A stretch of DNA of 64,000 nt from positions 18,888,860 through 18,952,859 of the forward strand of contig NC_067204.1 of assembly GCF_026262505.1 (NCBI RefSeq), given 5' to 3'. Each line of letters begins with the position of its first letter. The stretch's first letter is position 1. Source of the stretch: Trichomonas vaginalis G3. Its lineage: Eukaryota > Parabasalia > Trichomonadida > Trichomonadidae. The translations under genes and the position numbers were made by a program. The notes under the pieces were generated by a model. The model had not been told where the DNA came from and did no database searches. It saw only the letters and a list, made by a program, of their open reading frames with translations. Shown piece after piece: positions 1 through 10,863 of the stretch.

Positions 1-70
1 TTTATCATTATATTATTACATTTTCTTTCTTTTCACATTTATCATTGCTTTATAAAATTCTCTCTATATT

Positions 71-169
71 AATGAATGTCCTCTTAGTATTGCAATCAAA
101 GCTAATTCAATGGAAATTGTCAAATTCTTAGTTGAACATGGTGCTAAGAATATAGCAAATAACAAATAA
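71..169 (+). pseudogene. Ankyrin-repeat gene, C-terminal fragment
   Basis: The last 32 codons before a TAA read as one ankyrin repeat and a short tail, with the hallmark order PLSIAIKANSMEIVKFLVEHGA. This is the typical end of trichomonad ankyrin proteins. The frame is closed by a stop about 16 nt upstream of position 71, so the rest of the gene is outside the window, frameshifted or lost. Function is unknown beyond protein-protein interaction inferred from the fold. Confidence 0.55.
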
Positions 170-1332
170 TTTCTGAACCTATTCAAATAATTTGAGAGCT
201 TAATTATAAACATATTATATGTTCATAAAACAGTAATATTTTCAAGAAAAATTTAAAAATAAAAAATCTCGAAAAATTTTAGAATCTATTCTTATACAAT
301 GTTCTTATGTTATTCTACATGCAATTGATATGCAAATATGGTTTAATAGTGAAATTTGATACATATCGCTATTTGGTGGAATTTGATTTATTATTGCGTA
401 TATTTTTATGAAACATAATGAATATATTGGTCCTCATTAGCTGCAAATAAGATTTATCTCACATCAATTGAGTAATACATCTATGATTTGTTAGATAGTG
501 GCGATATTAGAATATGTCACTCATTTCTTGGCTACTGTTTGAAATTTATAAGGTAAACTTTAAGTATTAGCATATTTCATAGAATTGGCTGAATAATCCA
601 TATGATTTTTTTTGAATAATACCTTTACTGATGAATATTTACAATGTTTAATTTTGATTTTGTGAAATGCCCGTTTAAGAGTGCACTTACCACTTTCTGA
701 CATTCTCTCAATTTTTTTGACACACATGCTTTCTAACCCAATATTCTAAGGTCAAAAGTTAATATTTTTGGTCAGGAGAAAGTAAATATGAATCACTATA
801 GAGAACCTAATATGACTATCATACTTTTCTGCTAATAAAATAAAGATATATTGATTTTTTCATTGCATGTCAGAAAGTGGTAAGTGCACTCTTAAAATTT
901 TTATTTTTCCCAAAATCATCAGTAAAACGTATTATTCATTCAAAATCTACTAATAGAACTCAAAAAGTAGAAACCGTAATGTTTGCTGCGCGTGTTCCCT
1001 GATTTTTCCTTGAATTCCCTCCAAATTATTGAAATTATTGTTGCTAATTTATTGAAATAATTTGCCCCAGTTCAACCAAAAATAAATAGTAACGTCGGCA
1101 GCGTTATTTAAGAATAAACATTTCATTTCTTCAATTGATTTTTCCATACCGTATTCAGATTTTTTAAAGATATATTTCTTTAAAAAAAATAAACAAAACA
1201 AAATAAATATTAGGCAAGTCCGTGGACAAAGTTTAGTCTATGGATAACTAACCTTGTCAAATCTTCTTCAATATTTATATCAAATAAAGGTACAGCTTTT
1301 TTATTAAGTTATCTCACCATAGTTTTTGGATC
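170..1332. other. Gene-free host DNA
   Basis: Apart from the small TTAA element at 675-895, this AT-rich stretch shows no convincing reading frame, RNA gene or repeat. Short ORFs on both strands have random composition. Confidence 0.6.
675..895. mobile_element. 221-bp TTAA-flanked MITE
   Basis: The block begins TTAAGAGTGCACTTACCACT and ends with the exact reverse complement, so about 29 bp match at the two ends. TTAA lies at both borders and there is no coding capacity inside. The TTAA target and the G(A/G)GTGCAC terminus tie it to the elements at 35397, 55957 and 56122. piggyBac-type transposases use TTAA targets, so a piggyBac-mobilised MITE is a reasonable guess but unproven. Confidence 0.75.
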
Positions 1333-1855
1333 TTAAGGGTCCACTGTAAAAATTGAAAGTCTCTCAAAATTGAGAGGCGATTTGCAAATAATCATTATCG
1401 TCTTTTTTCGAAAATCCACTTTTCCTAGTGTTCTGATTAATATTTTGTGAATGTAACAATAAAGTATATGTTTTAGTAAGATGATAATACATTCCATCAC
1501 TTCAAATCACATAAAAATTGCAAAATCAGCGAGTTTTATAAGAACATGATTTTTCGAATTTTTTCGCTTCTGGATGCGTGTTTTGAAAAATAGATATTTT
1601 CGAATTTTGATTTTAATTTAAGTATAAATTTTATATTAGGAATTTTTTTGACCTATTTCCAATCATTAATTCCTAAGTTTTTCTAGGAATTTAATTGAGA
1701 AGAAATTAGGAAATTCGCTTTAATGCCATTACATCCTAATATTGTGATGCATGTAGTTTATATTTATTGAGGCTAATGCCGGAATATCGTGCATTTTATA
1801 AAAAATTCAAAGAATTGACAATTGGATAGCACAAATTTAATTCTCTAGACAAAGT

Positions 1856-2008
1856 AAAAAAAAAAAAAAAAAAAAGGTAGTGGGGCTTCCAGGCACTTCG
1901 TGCCCTCTAGCCCTGAAGATGTTTAGTATAACTTTGTCCGGACAAGTAAGGGTCTATCGTCGCTACAGGAAAAGTTACGGGCGTTCCAAGGAAGTATACT
2001 TTGAGAAG
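1856..2008 (+). repeat. Left terminal inverted repeat
   Basis: This matches the reverse complement of 27935-28083 nearly perfectly. It starts with 20 A, then GGTAGTGGGGCTTCCAGG, a short hairpin (GGCAC-TTC-GTGCC), the palindrome GTCCGGAC, and a GC-richer stretch ending GAGAAG. The only clustered difference between the two copies is in the hairpin, where both arms change together. Confidence 0.9.
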
Positions 2009-2142
2009 ACTTTCCCCCTTATAGAATGAGATAGGACGGTTATTTTACAAAACTGACAACACTTTGACCGAGTAGTTTTTTGTGCTGAACAAAAAGTGTC
2101 ATATAAACATCTGTCAAAAACCGCTTTTTAACTTCACTTAAA

Positions 2143-2250
2143 ATGCCACGTAAGCTACGTAAGAATATACGTAAGAGGAAGAGAGCATTGAAACATCCAA
2201 TAGTAAAACTGACACCACAACAACAGTTGCAACAAACAAATAATGAATGA
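2143..2250 (+). CDS. Small highly basic protein, 35 aa
   Basis: The first gene inside the left repeat starts at an ATG preceded by CTTCACTTAAA. The N-terminal half is an arginine/lysine stretch (RKLRKNIRKRKR) and the C-terminal half is glutamine-rich. Its stop overlaps the start region of the next gene by 8 nt. Small basic proteins in adenovirus-like and Polinton-like genomes often condense DNA in the particle, so a core or pX-like role is plausible. That is inference from composition and position only. Confidence 0.5.
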   Translation: MPRKLRKNIRKRKRALKHPIVKLTPQQQLQQTNNE

Positions 2251-4094
2251 CCCCACTATGTTGCAACAAATGTCAAGCAATCCTATGCTTTTAAACCGAG
2301 TTTTTGGTGCACAGAGTGGAGGTTTAAGAGCGGCACTTTTAGCGAAAATGGCAGGCTATGGTGGAGCTGCAGACGGAACAGCCTATAACCCTCAAAGTCA
2401 AATGAATTTGAGTTCACTCAAAAATCAAATATCAGATGTCAAAAAGTCAAACATAGACATACAGAAACAAATAGGTGAAAACGAAAAGAAACTAGAATAT
2501 GACAGACACACAAAGAAACTCAATGAGTTAAACGTAGAGAAAAAGAAGAAAGAAGAAAACTGAAAGAACTAAGTACAGAGGAATATGCGAAAAAAGTGTC
2601 AGAAAAAGCAGCAGAAGTAGCAAAAATGGAACAAGATGTTGTAAATTTGAAAAACCATACTACTCAATATAAAGTACTGAAAGATGAAGAGATAAAACAA
2701 AAAGCCCTGAAGACATATATGGATAGCGATGAGTATAAAAAAGAAGTTGAAGCAAATGTAAAGGCAGAAAAACTTTTACAGTTGCAAAACCAAACCGTAC
2801 AGTATGAAAACTTAGCACAAGAAAGTAAAATAACGACGCAGCCATGCAAAAGGCAATGAAAAGCGCAGAATATATAAAAGCTAACAATGACTGGTTAGAT
2901 GCCCAAGCCAACGCTAAAGCAGCCCAACTTATAGGGTCAATAAGGACAAAAATACAAGCGGATGAAGACAGTTCAAATGAAGCTTTAATGAATGCTGACT
3001 TTAAGAACGCCTTCGAAGCTCTTCATAGTAAGGTGAAACTAGTGAACGACTTCTCATCTGGAAAGAAACTGAAGTCTGAAGGTTTCGACAAAGAGTTAAA
3101 AGAAGTAGCACAAAATATGACGAAAATAACAGATGCAGCAACGAGACAGGCAGTTCAAAGTGCCTATGACGCCGTTAGAGCAACTGTTGTGGAAAGTCAA
3201 GAAAAAGAGTTACAACAGACCAAAACAGACCTAGTAAATGCTTTCTTAAAAACGAAAAGTCAGGTAGGACATTATGCTGCAGATGGAACATATGTGCCAG
3301 CTGGTGGAACTTATATACCAGCTGGTGGAACTTATATACTAGCTAGTGGAACTTATATACCACCAAACCCTCCAAGAGAAGCACCTGCACCAGGACTACC
3401 TAAAACATTTACATCGTCACATGGACACAGACACAGGCATGCACCAAAACCAACACAACAACCAACAGTTCAAAATCCAGCACCACAACAACAACCAAAA
3501 CCAACAGTTCAAAACCCTGCACAACAACCAACAGTTCAAAACCCTGCACAGCAACAACAACCAACACAGCAACCAACAGTTCAAAATCCAGCACAACAAC
3601 AACCACAAACAGAGCAAGGACATAAAAGAAGTAGAGAACAAGGAAACCAAGAATTCTTAAAAATGCTTAAAGAAGACTATGGTTACCCAGATACTATTGA
3701 CTTTAGTGACAGATATAAAGAAGCTATTCGAAAGTTCAAGGAAGGAAATACTGACCCGAACCTATTTAGCTTTATGGTTCAGCACCAAATGGGATATAAT
3801 TTCAAACCTGGAAAATACAAGCTCGCTAAGGGATATGATTTAATAGCATATCATCCAAATGACATGAACGAATTTACTCCGAGATATTTGGTGTCAGAGA
3901 TAAATGATGATTCAACTATCTTCATGAAACGCGTAAAAAATAGAGACGGAACGAAAGAACAAAGGCTTATGAATGCGGATGACTTAAATAGGGAACTTGT
4001 TGAAAACGGTCTCGGAATATATGAAATGCCAGCAGATGAGGTACAAGAAACTCCACAGAAGAAGTTCAGATACAACCAGACATGGAAGAAATAG
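2243..4094 (+). pseudogene. Long coiled-coil structural candidate, two frameshifts
   Basis: Three consecutive frames (2243-2563; about 2540-2859, with only a GTG in the separate piece; 2844-4094) read as one protein of roughly 610 residues broken by single-base indels near 2540 and 2835, both in A-rich runs. The N-terminal part has a Met/Gly/Ala-rich segment followed by Lys/Glu-rich coiled coil. The middle has four near-identical 8-residue repeats of the GGTYIPA type. Then come His-rich and Gln/Pro repeats (TVQNPAQQ) and a globular C-terminus. No family was recognised. Position beside the capsid gene suggests a virion or tegument-like role, which is inference. Indels could be decay or sequencing error at homopolymers. 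Confidence 0.65.
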
Positions 4095-5515
4095 TTCAGC
4101 AACAACAGCTAGAAGAGCCTGAAGGAAACGAACAAGTCCCTCCTTTGGAAACTAACTTCACAGAACTAGATGAAGATTTGGAACAGCCGAAAAATCTTGA
4201 CCCTCAACAAGAGTATGAGGTGAATATGGAATCTTTCCAAGAGTCTAAAAAAAATTCGGCTGACATAGTAGAAGAATATCGAAAAATGTTTGCCGACATA
4301 CAAAAGACTCCAACACCAGATGAAAATATTCAGCATAGAATGGAAGTACTGAAAGAAAATGTACACAAATACAACAACCCTTTTTACTTACGACCATATA
4401 ACGTTCAATCTTTGGCTGAACTCGGTGAAAATAAAAGGTTAAATTTCAACAAAACATATAGAAATGAAACATTGTTTAAAGTTCATTCAGAACCTAACCA
4501 AGATGGAAACAAACCTACTTTTGTTTCTGCAGACTATGGAACTACAATGAGATGGGGTCATAAAGCTAACCCGGATAGGTGGTTCATAAACTTACAACCA
4601 CAATTCCAAGAAGTTGTAGACGCAATGGAAGTGAATGGTGAACCAGATATAGCTGGTATTTTCAGCGCGGCTTTAATGCCATTGAAAGATATGAAACATG
4701 CAGATATTTTGGACCAGTATGAAATGAACATGGCTGAAGGAAATATAACACCTGACGTTCTAGAACATTTATCTCAAAGAACTACACAGAACCATAGAGA
4801 TGGTATATTTGGTGAAGAGTTTAGAAAGAAAGTTAGGGAGAGAGAAGGAAGAGAACCTATTGTACATGACCTTGCAAACGAAAGTTTGCAAAATGTCATA
4901 AAAACTTACTTTGCAGACAATGAAATGAGAAGGGATGAATATTTAAGAAAACTCAAATGGACAGTACCAAATGAAATGTTAGTATTGAAAAACATGTTCC
5001 TTGACAAAATAAAACCAACTACAGAAATAAATGACGCAAGACTGAAACATTGGGTAAAAGCTTTCCCATTCACAAAAGATATTGTTGGTAACATGGAAAG
5101 AAAACCAGAATGGCTACAAAAACATATATTTGGAAACGAGCTTATTCCATATGGACAAGCTCTGTTTGAAGAGCTTGAACCGGAAACTCAGGAAAGAGTC
5201 ATGCAAACAATACGCGAAGACTCAAATACAAACTATGACAAAATCTTTCTAGGATATAGGTTACCTGAGATGGGCGACCAGAGCCCAACGGCAAAAAGGA
5301 CATGGGAAATTTACAACATACTAGGTGAACATGAGGCAAAGATGCAACAACTTGAAGCAGAGGGCAAGTTACCAAAAGCGACACCAAAGAAGAAGAGAAG
5401 AGTAGAACAAAGTGAAAATAGTGAAGAACAAAGTGAAAGTAGTGGCAATGAAGGAAAAAGAAGAGTTAAAAACTCAGTCAGGAAGAAAGTAAAGCTTGGT
5501 CCGAAACAATTATGA
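4082..5515 (+). CDS. 477-aa protein with NLS-like C-terminus, unknown
   Basis: The ATG overlaps the preceding stop by 13 nt, consistent with tight viral packing. The acidic/Gln-rich N-terminus (residues 1-60) leads into a mostly helical 350-residue body, then a basic tail. The tail contains PKKKRRVEQ, which resembles a classical monopartite nuclear localisation signal, and a second cluster RRVKNSVRKKVKLG. The intervening tail is Ser/Glu-rich. No family recognised. Placement directly before the capsid gene suggests a packaged or capsid-associated protein that enters the nucleus, but this is inferred. Confidence 0.8.
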   Translation: MEEIVQQQQLEEPEGNEQVPPLETNFTELDEDLEQPKNLDPQQEYEVNMESFQESKKNSADIVEEYRKMFADIQKTPTPDENIQHRMEVLKENVHKYNNPFYLRPYNVQSLAELGENKRLNFNKTYRNETLFKVHSEPNQDGNKPTFVSADYGTTMRWGHKANPDRWFINLQPQFQEVVDAMEVNGEPDIAGIFSAALMPLKDMKHADILDQYEMNMAEGNITPDVLEHLSQRTTQNHRDGIFGEEFRKKVREREGREPIVHDLANESLQNVIKTYFADNEMRRDEYLRKLKWTVPNEMLVLKNMFLDKIKPTTEINDARLKHWVKAFPFTKDIVGNMERKPEWLQKHIFGNELIPYGQALFEELEPETQERVMQTIREDSNTNYDKIFLGYRLPEMGDQSPTAKRTWEIYNILGEHEAKMQQLEAEGKLPKATPKKKRRVEQSENSEEQSESSGNEGKRRVKNSVRKKVKLGPKQL

Positions 5516-5554
5516 CAAATAAATCCAACTATTCTATATTTTTACCCATATGAA

Positions 5555-7166
5555 ATGTACGCCGCTCAGAATATAACGCCAACAGTTTTGGATGCCATGA
5601 ATGGAAATGTTTCCGAATGGTATAACGAATGCGACAATGCCATTAGAAGGTCAGAAATAGTTCCTGGAACTTACGAATATACAACTGCTGTTTCTTATGG
5701 AAACGTAGGTGAGTTTGGAGAAGGTTCTTCAACAACAGTAGATATTGCTTGCGACAGGTTTCATATTATTTCTATTGACAACTCATTCTTATACGTGGAA
5801 CAAGACATTGAAATAAAACCTTCTGCCAAGTTGTCTGACAAGAAAGGTTGCAATGGAATTTTCTATGTCGGATACCAATATGCTCCAGAAGTTTTCATGG
5901 GATATAAGATATATTCTAACTCTGACTTAGTTCAAACAGTAACATGGGCAAACTATGAATGGTTCGCTTTGAGAAACTCAGTACAACCACAAGCTAGAGA
6001 ACAAACAGACCAGTATGCAACTATTGAGAAAATAAGAAGACTTGACCCTAACGTTCCAGGAGTTTATGTTAACCTTTCTGGTTCAGATGGAAATGCTGTC
6101 ACTAAAGTAAAAACTGAAACTTAGAGTTCCTTTGTCATCTTTCCTCATCTTCAGGTTTTTAAGATACTTGCCAAACTGGGCAGGAAAAAATTTCTATTGA
6201 ACTTACTCCAAGCAAAAATAACTTAGTCATTGCACCAACACAAGACCCATTCACTATTACAGAAGTAGTGGGAACAAATAAAATGTCATTCGCCGACTTT
6301 TGCAAAGACAAAGTTGACTTAGATTTTTGGTTTCTCAAACCTCAACACTGAAGTAAACTATTATTTCAATGCTGCTGGAACTGCTTGGGACCCAGTTAAG
6401 TTCACATGCGAAAAGTTTGAATGCAAGAGAATAGAAAGCAGACTTGCAGTCTATATGTTGGACCCAGATATTTCAAATGCTTTAGCTGCCAAATATATTG
6501 CAGTTCCACTTATGTTCCCTATACACCAAATATCTGTCAAAGACTTTGCAGGTGAAGTTGGAAACCAAAGTGCTGACCCAGGTGCAAGAACAGATATTGC
6601 CTTAACAACTGCAATGAAACATGCAGATACTATGTTTGTACTGTTCAGACGAACTATAAATGACTATTCTTGTTTCTACAACCCCGGTATTAAATATCAT
6701 ATAAACATAGATGGCAAATATTATCCAAGAGAAGAATATTCTACAGTTGAGGATATGAGGTCATACAACTTGACATTAGATGCTATGAACTTTAACAACA
6801 ATTTCACAACAACCATTAACCCTGAAATGCAAAGTTCTATTATGCCATATGTGAAAGTATGGACTCATACAGGAGGTCAAAAAACTCAATATACAAATGG
6901 AGACCGTTCAAACTTTTGGCTTGGCATTCCATTTTGCTGACTCAGAAGACTTTATGGGTGGTATTTCAACTGTTGGTACTGTACAAATACAATATACTGG
7001 TGACAGAGACGGTCCAGATGAACTGAGAGCAAAGAAGTTTACAAAACCAATAGCACTTTTCACGGAAGATGCTCTTTTGAAGATTCGTTCGATGAAACCT
7101 GCTGGGGCTCCTCAGATTGGCATAACGACAGCTTCCATCGAGCAGATTTTGGCAGCAGGTCAGTAA
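5555..7166 (+). pseudogene. Double-jelly-roll major capsid protein, frameshifted
   Basis: Fragments in successive frames (5555-6124, about 6120-6175, 6190-6330, 6340-6940, 6897-7166) read as one protein of about 535 residues. Recognisable features of Polinton and adintovirus-like hexons are an early SSTTVDIACDRFHIISIDNSF region, the EVFMGYKIYSNSDLVQ segment, the VPLSSFL/LPNWAG segment just after 6124, and a late VKVWTHTGG. At least four single-base shifts (near 6122, 6175, 6335 and 6920) break it. It would build the T-number capsid lattice. The start is at 5555, preceded by the element's TTTTTA...AAATG leader. The 3' end overlaps an antisense gene. Confidence 0.75.
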
Positions 7167-7479
7167 GTTGTTCTTGAACTGACTTCTCTCCGTCAAATAT
7201 TGACAGTACGCCAGTTTTGACATAATATTGTATTATAAACTTACCTTTAGAAATATCTGTAAGTTTTGAAGTTATATTTTTGTCTGCTTCAAGAACTTTC
7301 ACCATTTCAGTTATACCAACTTTCTTTGCTTTATGAAAATATTTTGGTTCAGCAAAGACTGCTATTCTATAACATTTACCATTGTTTGTATAAAGAACTA
7401 TTCTGTCAATGTATTTGTATTGTTTGTGTGTGTAAACTTTGTTTTGCTTCAATTCGAAGAGATACTCAAATACGTCCAT
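7060..7479 (-). CDS. Unknown 139-aa protein, antisense to capsid 3' end
   Basis: The start lies 18 bp from a divergent gene at 7498, and both use the shared spacer. Residues 1-105 look like a compact mixed alpha/beta domain (RIVLYTNNGKCYRIAVFAEP). The last third runs antisense through the capsid gene's last 107 bases and has poor composition, so the true stop may have been just before 7167 and been lost by an indel. No family recognised. Confidence 0.6.
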   Translation of the reverse strand: MDVFEYLFELKQNKVYTHKQYKYIDRIVLYTNNGKCYRIAVFAEPKYFHKAKKVGITEMVKVLEADKNITSKLTDISKGKFIIQYYVKTGVLSIFDGEKSVQEQLTDLLPKSARWKLSLCQSEEPQQVSSNESSKEHLP

Positions 7480-7497
7480 CTTTTTATTCTAAGTAAA
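7480..7497. promoter_or_regulatory. 18-bp bidirectional promoter spacer
   Basis: The sequence CTTTTTATTCTAAGTAAA is all that separates two divergent ATGs. Its core TTTTATTCTA(A/G)RTAAAA recurs between the divergent pair at 25436-25453. Mavirus and CroV late promoters use a TCTA core in AT-rich context. The parallel is suggestive, not proof. Confidence 0.6.
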
Positions 7498-8079
7498 ATG
7501 TCATTTCCGAAAAATAGAAGCGTAAGTGTTTCAAAAGGTTTAATGGCGGTGGCAGATGTGAAGTTAAATTCACCAACTCAAACAAACAGTCAAAGTGTTG
7601 TTGTCAATGTCAAAGACAGAGATGTTGAAGTGGGGAAACCATACGAAGACAAAGATGGTATAACAATAGTTCCTGTAAAAGAACAACCAACATACCCTGA
7701 AGTTAGCAGAGACTTAAGTTCTGTTGCAGATATTCGAAACGACTACCAACAACTGAAAGACAAACTTCAAACTCAGGAGAAGATTTGTCAAGCTTTAGGT
7801 ATAATGTTAAACTTGGTCGAACACAACCCTGTAAAAGTGAACTCATATGTCATTGCACCTCATGAAGTTTTGAAAGAACTATTGAAACTTTTGACAGAGG
7901 CAGACAATATAAACATCAAAGAAATAGAACCCGACGTTAGTTGCTGTGGTGTTTCATATAATGTCATTGACAAGATATACGTTATGAAAGGAGGCGAAAC
8001 GTTGAACTTAAAATATAGTTTCCCAGACGTTATAAAAATATTTGACGACCACAACATTTCATTAAAGTTTATTTGCTAA
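7498..8079 (+). CDS. Unknown 193-aa protein
   Basis: The frame is open further upstream, but the ATG at 7498, immediately after the CTAAGTAAA leader, is the sensible start. The N-terminal 75 residues are low-complexity and Val/Lys-rich. Residues 80-135 are predicted helical, and the C-terminus has several strands (CCGVSYNVIDKIYVMKGG). No family recognised. It sits in a same-strand run with the next two genes, spaced 6 and 10 nt apart. Confidence 0.75.
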   Translation: MSFPKNRSVSVSKGLMAVADVKLNSPTQTNSQSVVVNVKDRDVEVGKPYEDKDGITIVPVKEQPTYPEVSRDLSSVADIRNDYQQLKDKLQTQEKICQALGIMLNLVEHNPVKVNSYVIAPHEVLKELLKLLTEADNINIKEIEPDVSCCGVSYNVIDKIYVMKGGETLNLKYSFPDVIKIFDDHNISLKFIC

Positions 8080-8085
8080 GTAAAA

Positions 8086-8316
8086 ATGTCAAAACTTCTT
8101 GAAAGATGTTTGAAGAAAAATAATATAGACTTTATTTCATGTAAAGGACTTTACACACTTTTGAACGATATGAAAGACCCTGTTTTGTTTGTTCGTGTAG
8201 ACAAAGGAAAGTTCTATGTCTTTACAAAATATTTGAACTTCTTAGATAGAGAACTTCAAGAAACGCCATGTGAAAGTTTAGATGAAGTTCTTCTCCACTT
8301 TCAGAAAAACTTTTAA
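8086..8316 (+). CDS. Unknown 76-aa protein
   Basis: This starts 6 nt after the previous stop behind the leader GCTAAGTAAAA. It is a small alpha/beta protein with an Lys-rich N-terminus and a VLFVRVDKGKFYVFTKYL strand pair. It was not recognised. Clean boundaries and the conserved leader argue that it is real. Confidence 0.7.
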   Translation: MSKLLERCLKKNNIDFISCKGLYTLLNDMKDPVLFVRVDKGKFYVFTKYLNFLDRELQETPCESLDEVLLHFQKNF

Positions 8317-8326
8317 ATATATATAA

Positions 8327-9123
8327 ATGGCAGAAGACATAGTGGTTTATACTATTACGACTAAAAACCCTGAGTCATATAATTCTATAACAACAAACTT
8401 ACAAAGTCCTCAAGGACGATATTGTAAACTAACCTTAAACACAATGACGACTAAAGCCTGTTTTGCTCTTTTGACACCAGAAGATTTTATTGTTGTAAAT
8501 GGTAAAAAATACTCCTTTGAAGATACTTACTCAGATATACCACCAACAGGTTTTGTTGACTTATTTAATACTTTAAGTACGGGTGTAACATGTGCTGCAA
8601 CTAGAGCAGGTTTCATTATGTTTGGATGTCCGACTGAGTTTACTATAAACGATATGAGCTATAATACAAAACTTATTTCTGGTTTTTACTACCAACAGTT
8701 TCCATAACAGGAAAAGGTGTCATACAAGGAATGTCTATTCCATTGACATTAAGCACACCTATTTTATATATTGTTTCAAACTTAGGTTCAAAGTGCTATT
8801 CGAATGTCGACAGAAACTACTATGACCAAAAGATACTTATGCGTATAAACAACACTTTCTCTGCTGGTTTGCCTATTGTTCATTCGAATGCAGAATTTTC
8901 AACCTTAGTGAACTCAAACACTTTGGCAAGTATAACGTTGACATTAGTTGACGCAAACTTTGTTCCTGTAAAACTTTTATGTCCTATGTATTTGTCAATG
9001 ACGGCAGAAAGTTTCGAATTGGAAGATGCAACTGGTGAAAGTATTGTATTACAAGAACAACTTCAACAACAAATAGCTCAAGAACAACAAATGCAACAAA
9101 TGCAACAAATAGCTCAAGAATAA
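8327..9123 (+). pseudogene. Penton/minor capsid protein candidate, one frameshift
   Basis: Two frames, 8327-8707 and 8705-9123, join into one protein of about 263 residues with a single shift near 8705. It is rich in beta strands. Near its end, TLTLVDANFVPVKLLCPMYLSM matches the pattern of the last strands of Polinton penton (single jelly-roll) proteins, which plug the five-fold capsid vertices. The tail is a Gln-rich repeat (QEQQMQQMQQ). Gene order after the capsid gene fits. Assignment is by pattern, with moderate confidence. Confidence 0.6.
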
Positions 9124-9151
9124 AAAAAATATTTTTTTTATTTTTATAAAA

Positions 9152-10389
9152 ATGTACAGAATAGATGTTTCAGATTTTTATGACTTCCAAACATTCAGAA
9201 ATATGTGTCCATTTCGAGACTATAACAAAGCAGTCGAGAATTTGAAACGTTTAGTCATTTATGTCGACTCTGCCCCAGAATGTTATGTTATGAAAGAATG
9301 GGATGTAGTCTTTAACAAACCAAGAGCAACAATAGTTTCAGAACAAGAATGTAGACAGAAACTTAAGAAAATAAAAGTCGTACAAGTTGGCATGAAGATG
9401 TTAGATGCTTGGGATATCTTATTGTCAAAGTTAGAAGATTTTTCAGTTCGAGGTATAAAGTTTTATACACCTTCTCCAAACTTCTATTCTATCTTCACTG
9501 GATATAAATATGAACAAGTAGAATGGAAAGAAAATATTATAGAAGCTTGGTTAGACCATGTCAAAGAAATTATATGCAATGGAAACGAAAGAGTCTATGA
9601 GTATATCTTATGTTGGTTTGCAAACATCTTACAACATCCAAGTGCTAAAAATGAAACTGCTCTCATTATAATTGGAAAACAAGGAACAGGTAAGAACACT
9701 TTCTTTACAGATATCTTATGCAAACTGTTAGAGGGTTATTCGAATCCGAATATGACAAACTTAGAAAACATCTGCGGTAAATTTAACTCTTCAATAGAGA
9801 ATATGAAACTTATAGTATGTAACGAACTTCAAAGTATAGATAGACAACAAAAGTTTTGAACTCAGATGCTTTGAAGAGTCTTATAACAGACAAAGTTGGA
9901 GTTGTTGAAAGAAAATATAAAGACCAAAGAGTTTGTGAAAATGTTGCAAATTTCATTATGGTTTCAAACAATGCTGTTCCGATGAAGTTAGAAAGTTCTG
10001 ACAGAAGATATGTAGTTGTCAGAACGTCAGAAGCTCATATGCAAGATACAGAATATTTTGACGCTTTGTCAGAAACTTTGACATCTGACTTTTACAACCA
10101 CTTGTTCTCATATTTTATGACATTAGATATTTCAAAGTTCAATCCAAGACAAATTCCACATACCGAAGAGAGACAAACATTGTTAGAAGCAAACAAGAGT
10201 GTATATGAACTGTTCATAGATGAAACTGACTTTGAGTGTTTAGATGAAAGGTCATTGTACGATTCGTATAAACAATATTGTCAAGAGTATGGTTATATGA
10301 CAGCGTCTAAACGAACATTCTTGGCAAATGTCAAAAGTCTTTTAGACGTACAGAATGGTGTATATACAAAGAAAAATTTTTCTGAGTAA
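9152..10389 (+). pseudogene. SF3 helicase (D5-like), one frameshift
   Basis: Walker A GKQGTGKNT is at residues 175-183, a Walker B-like KLIVCNEL at 219-226, and after the shift an SF3 motif C-like ANFIMVSNNAVPM. A C-terminal helical/winged segment (about the last 70 residues) resembles D5-type C-termini. No primase domain is visible in the first 150 residues. A single missing A near 9850 breaks the frame; the downstream frame continues to 10389. In Polinton-like viruses an SF3 helicase drives genome replication, and here it stands in an element with no visible polymerase. Confidence 0.8.
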
Positions 10390-10427
10390 ATTTAAAAAAA
10401 AAATATTTTTTTTATCCGATAGAAAAG

Positions 10428-10847
10428 ATGACGAAATTCATCTCAGTAAACAAGTACATGTCAGGACTTAAAGAAGAACTAGACCCATTCACATATTTGA
10501 ATGTTTACTTCTACCATTTTGAAAAGTCTTCATTCAGCAAAGTTTGGAACATCGAACCAGTTAAGTTTGCTATTGTGACTAAAAATGGTGCGAAATTTGA
10601 AGACTTAGACATAGAAGGTTTGTTAACAGTCAAAGAAGGTTTTGACAGAAGGTTCTCAAACCTTAAAGAAGGCAAAGCATACAAACTTGTTATACCTTAT
10701 GAACCAAAGAAAGCAGACGACTATGAATATTATGAGTCTAAAGTTGTAGAAGTTCAAGGTAAATTGGGTAAAAAGATTTTAGAGTCTAAGCCAGTGTTTA
10801 CTCCTAAAGAGGAAGAGAACATTGACATTGACCCAGAAATGTTCTAA
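10428..10847 (+). CDS. Unknown 139-aa protein beside helicase
   Basis: It begins after a TTTTTTTTATCC...AAAAG leader. The body looks like a beta-rich single domain (LNVYFYHFEKSSFSKVWNIEPVKFAIVTKNG) with an acidic C-terminus (EEENIDIDPEMF). An acidic tail on a small beta-barrel recalls single-stranded DNA-binding proteins, and the location next to the helicase would fit. This is only a structural guess. It is convergent with the next gene, 16 nt apart. Confidence 0.75.
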   Translation: MTKFISVNKYMSGLKEELDPFTYLNVYFYHFEKSSFSKVWNIEPVKFAIVTKNGAKFEDLDIEGLLTVKEGFDRRFSNLKEGKAYKLVIPYEPKKADDYEYYESKVVEVQGKLGKKILESKPVFTPKEEENIDIDPEMF

Positions 10848-10863
10848 AAATAAAATTTTATTT

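Noticed and set aside
3346-3660. Gln/His-rich and Val/Leu-rich ORFs overlapping the coiled-coil gene
   Set aside because: They are frame shadows of the CAACAA/CCAACAGTT repeats in the main gene.
7333-7497. Upstream in-frame extension of the 193-aa gene
   Set aside because: It is antisense to the divergent gene, Cys/Phe/Val-rich, and ignores the ATG that has the conserved leader.
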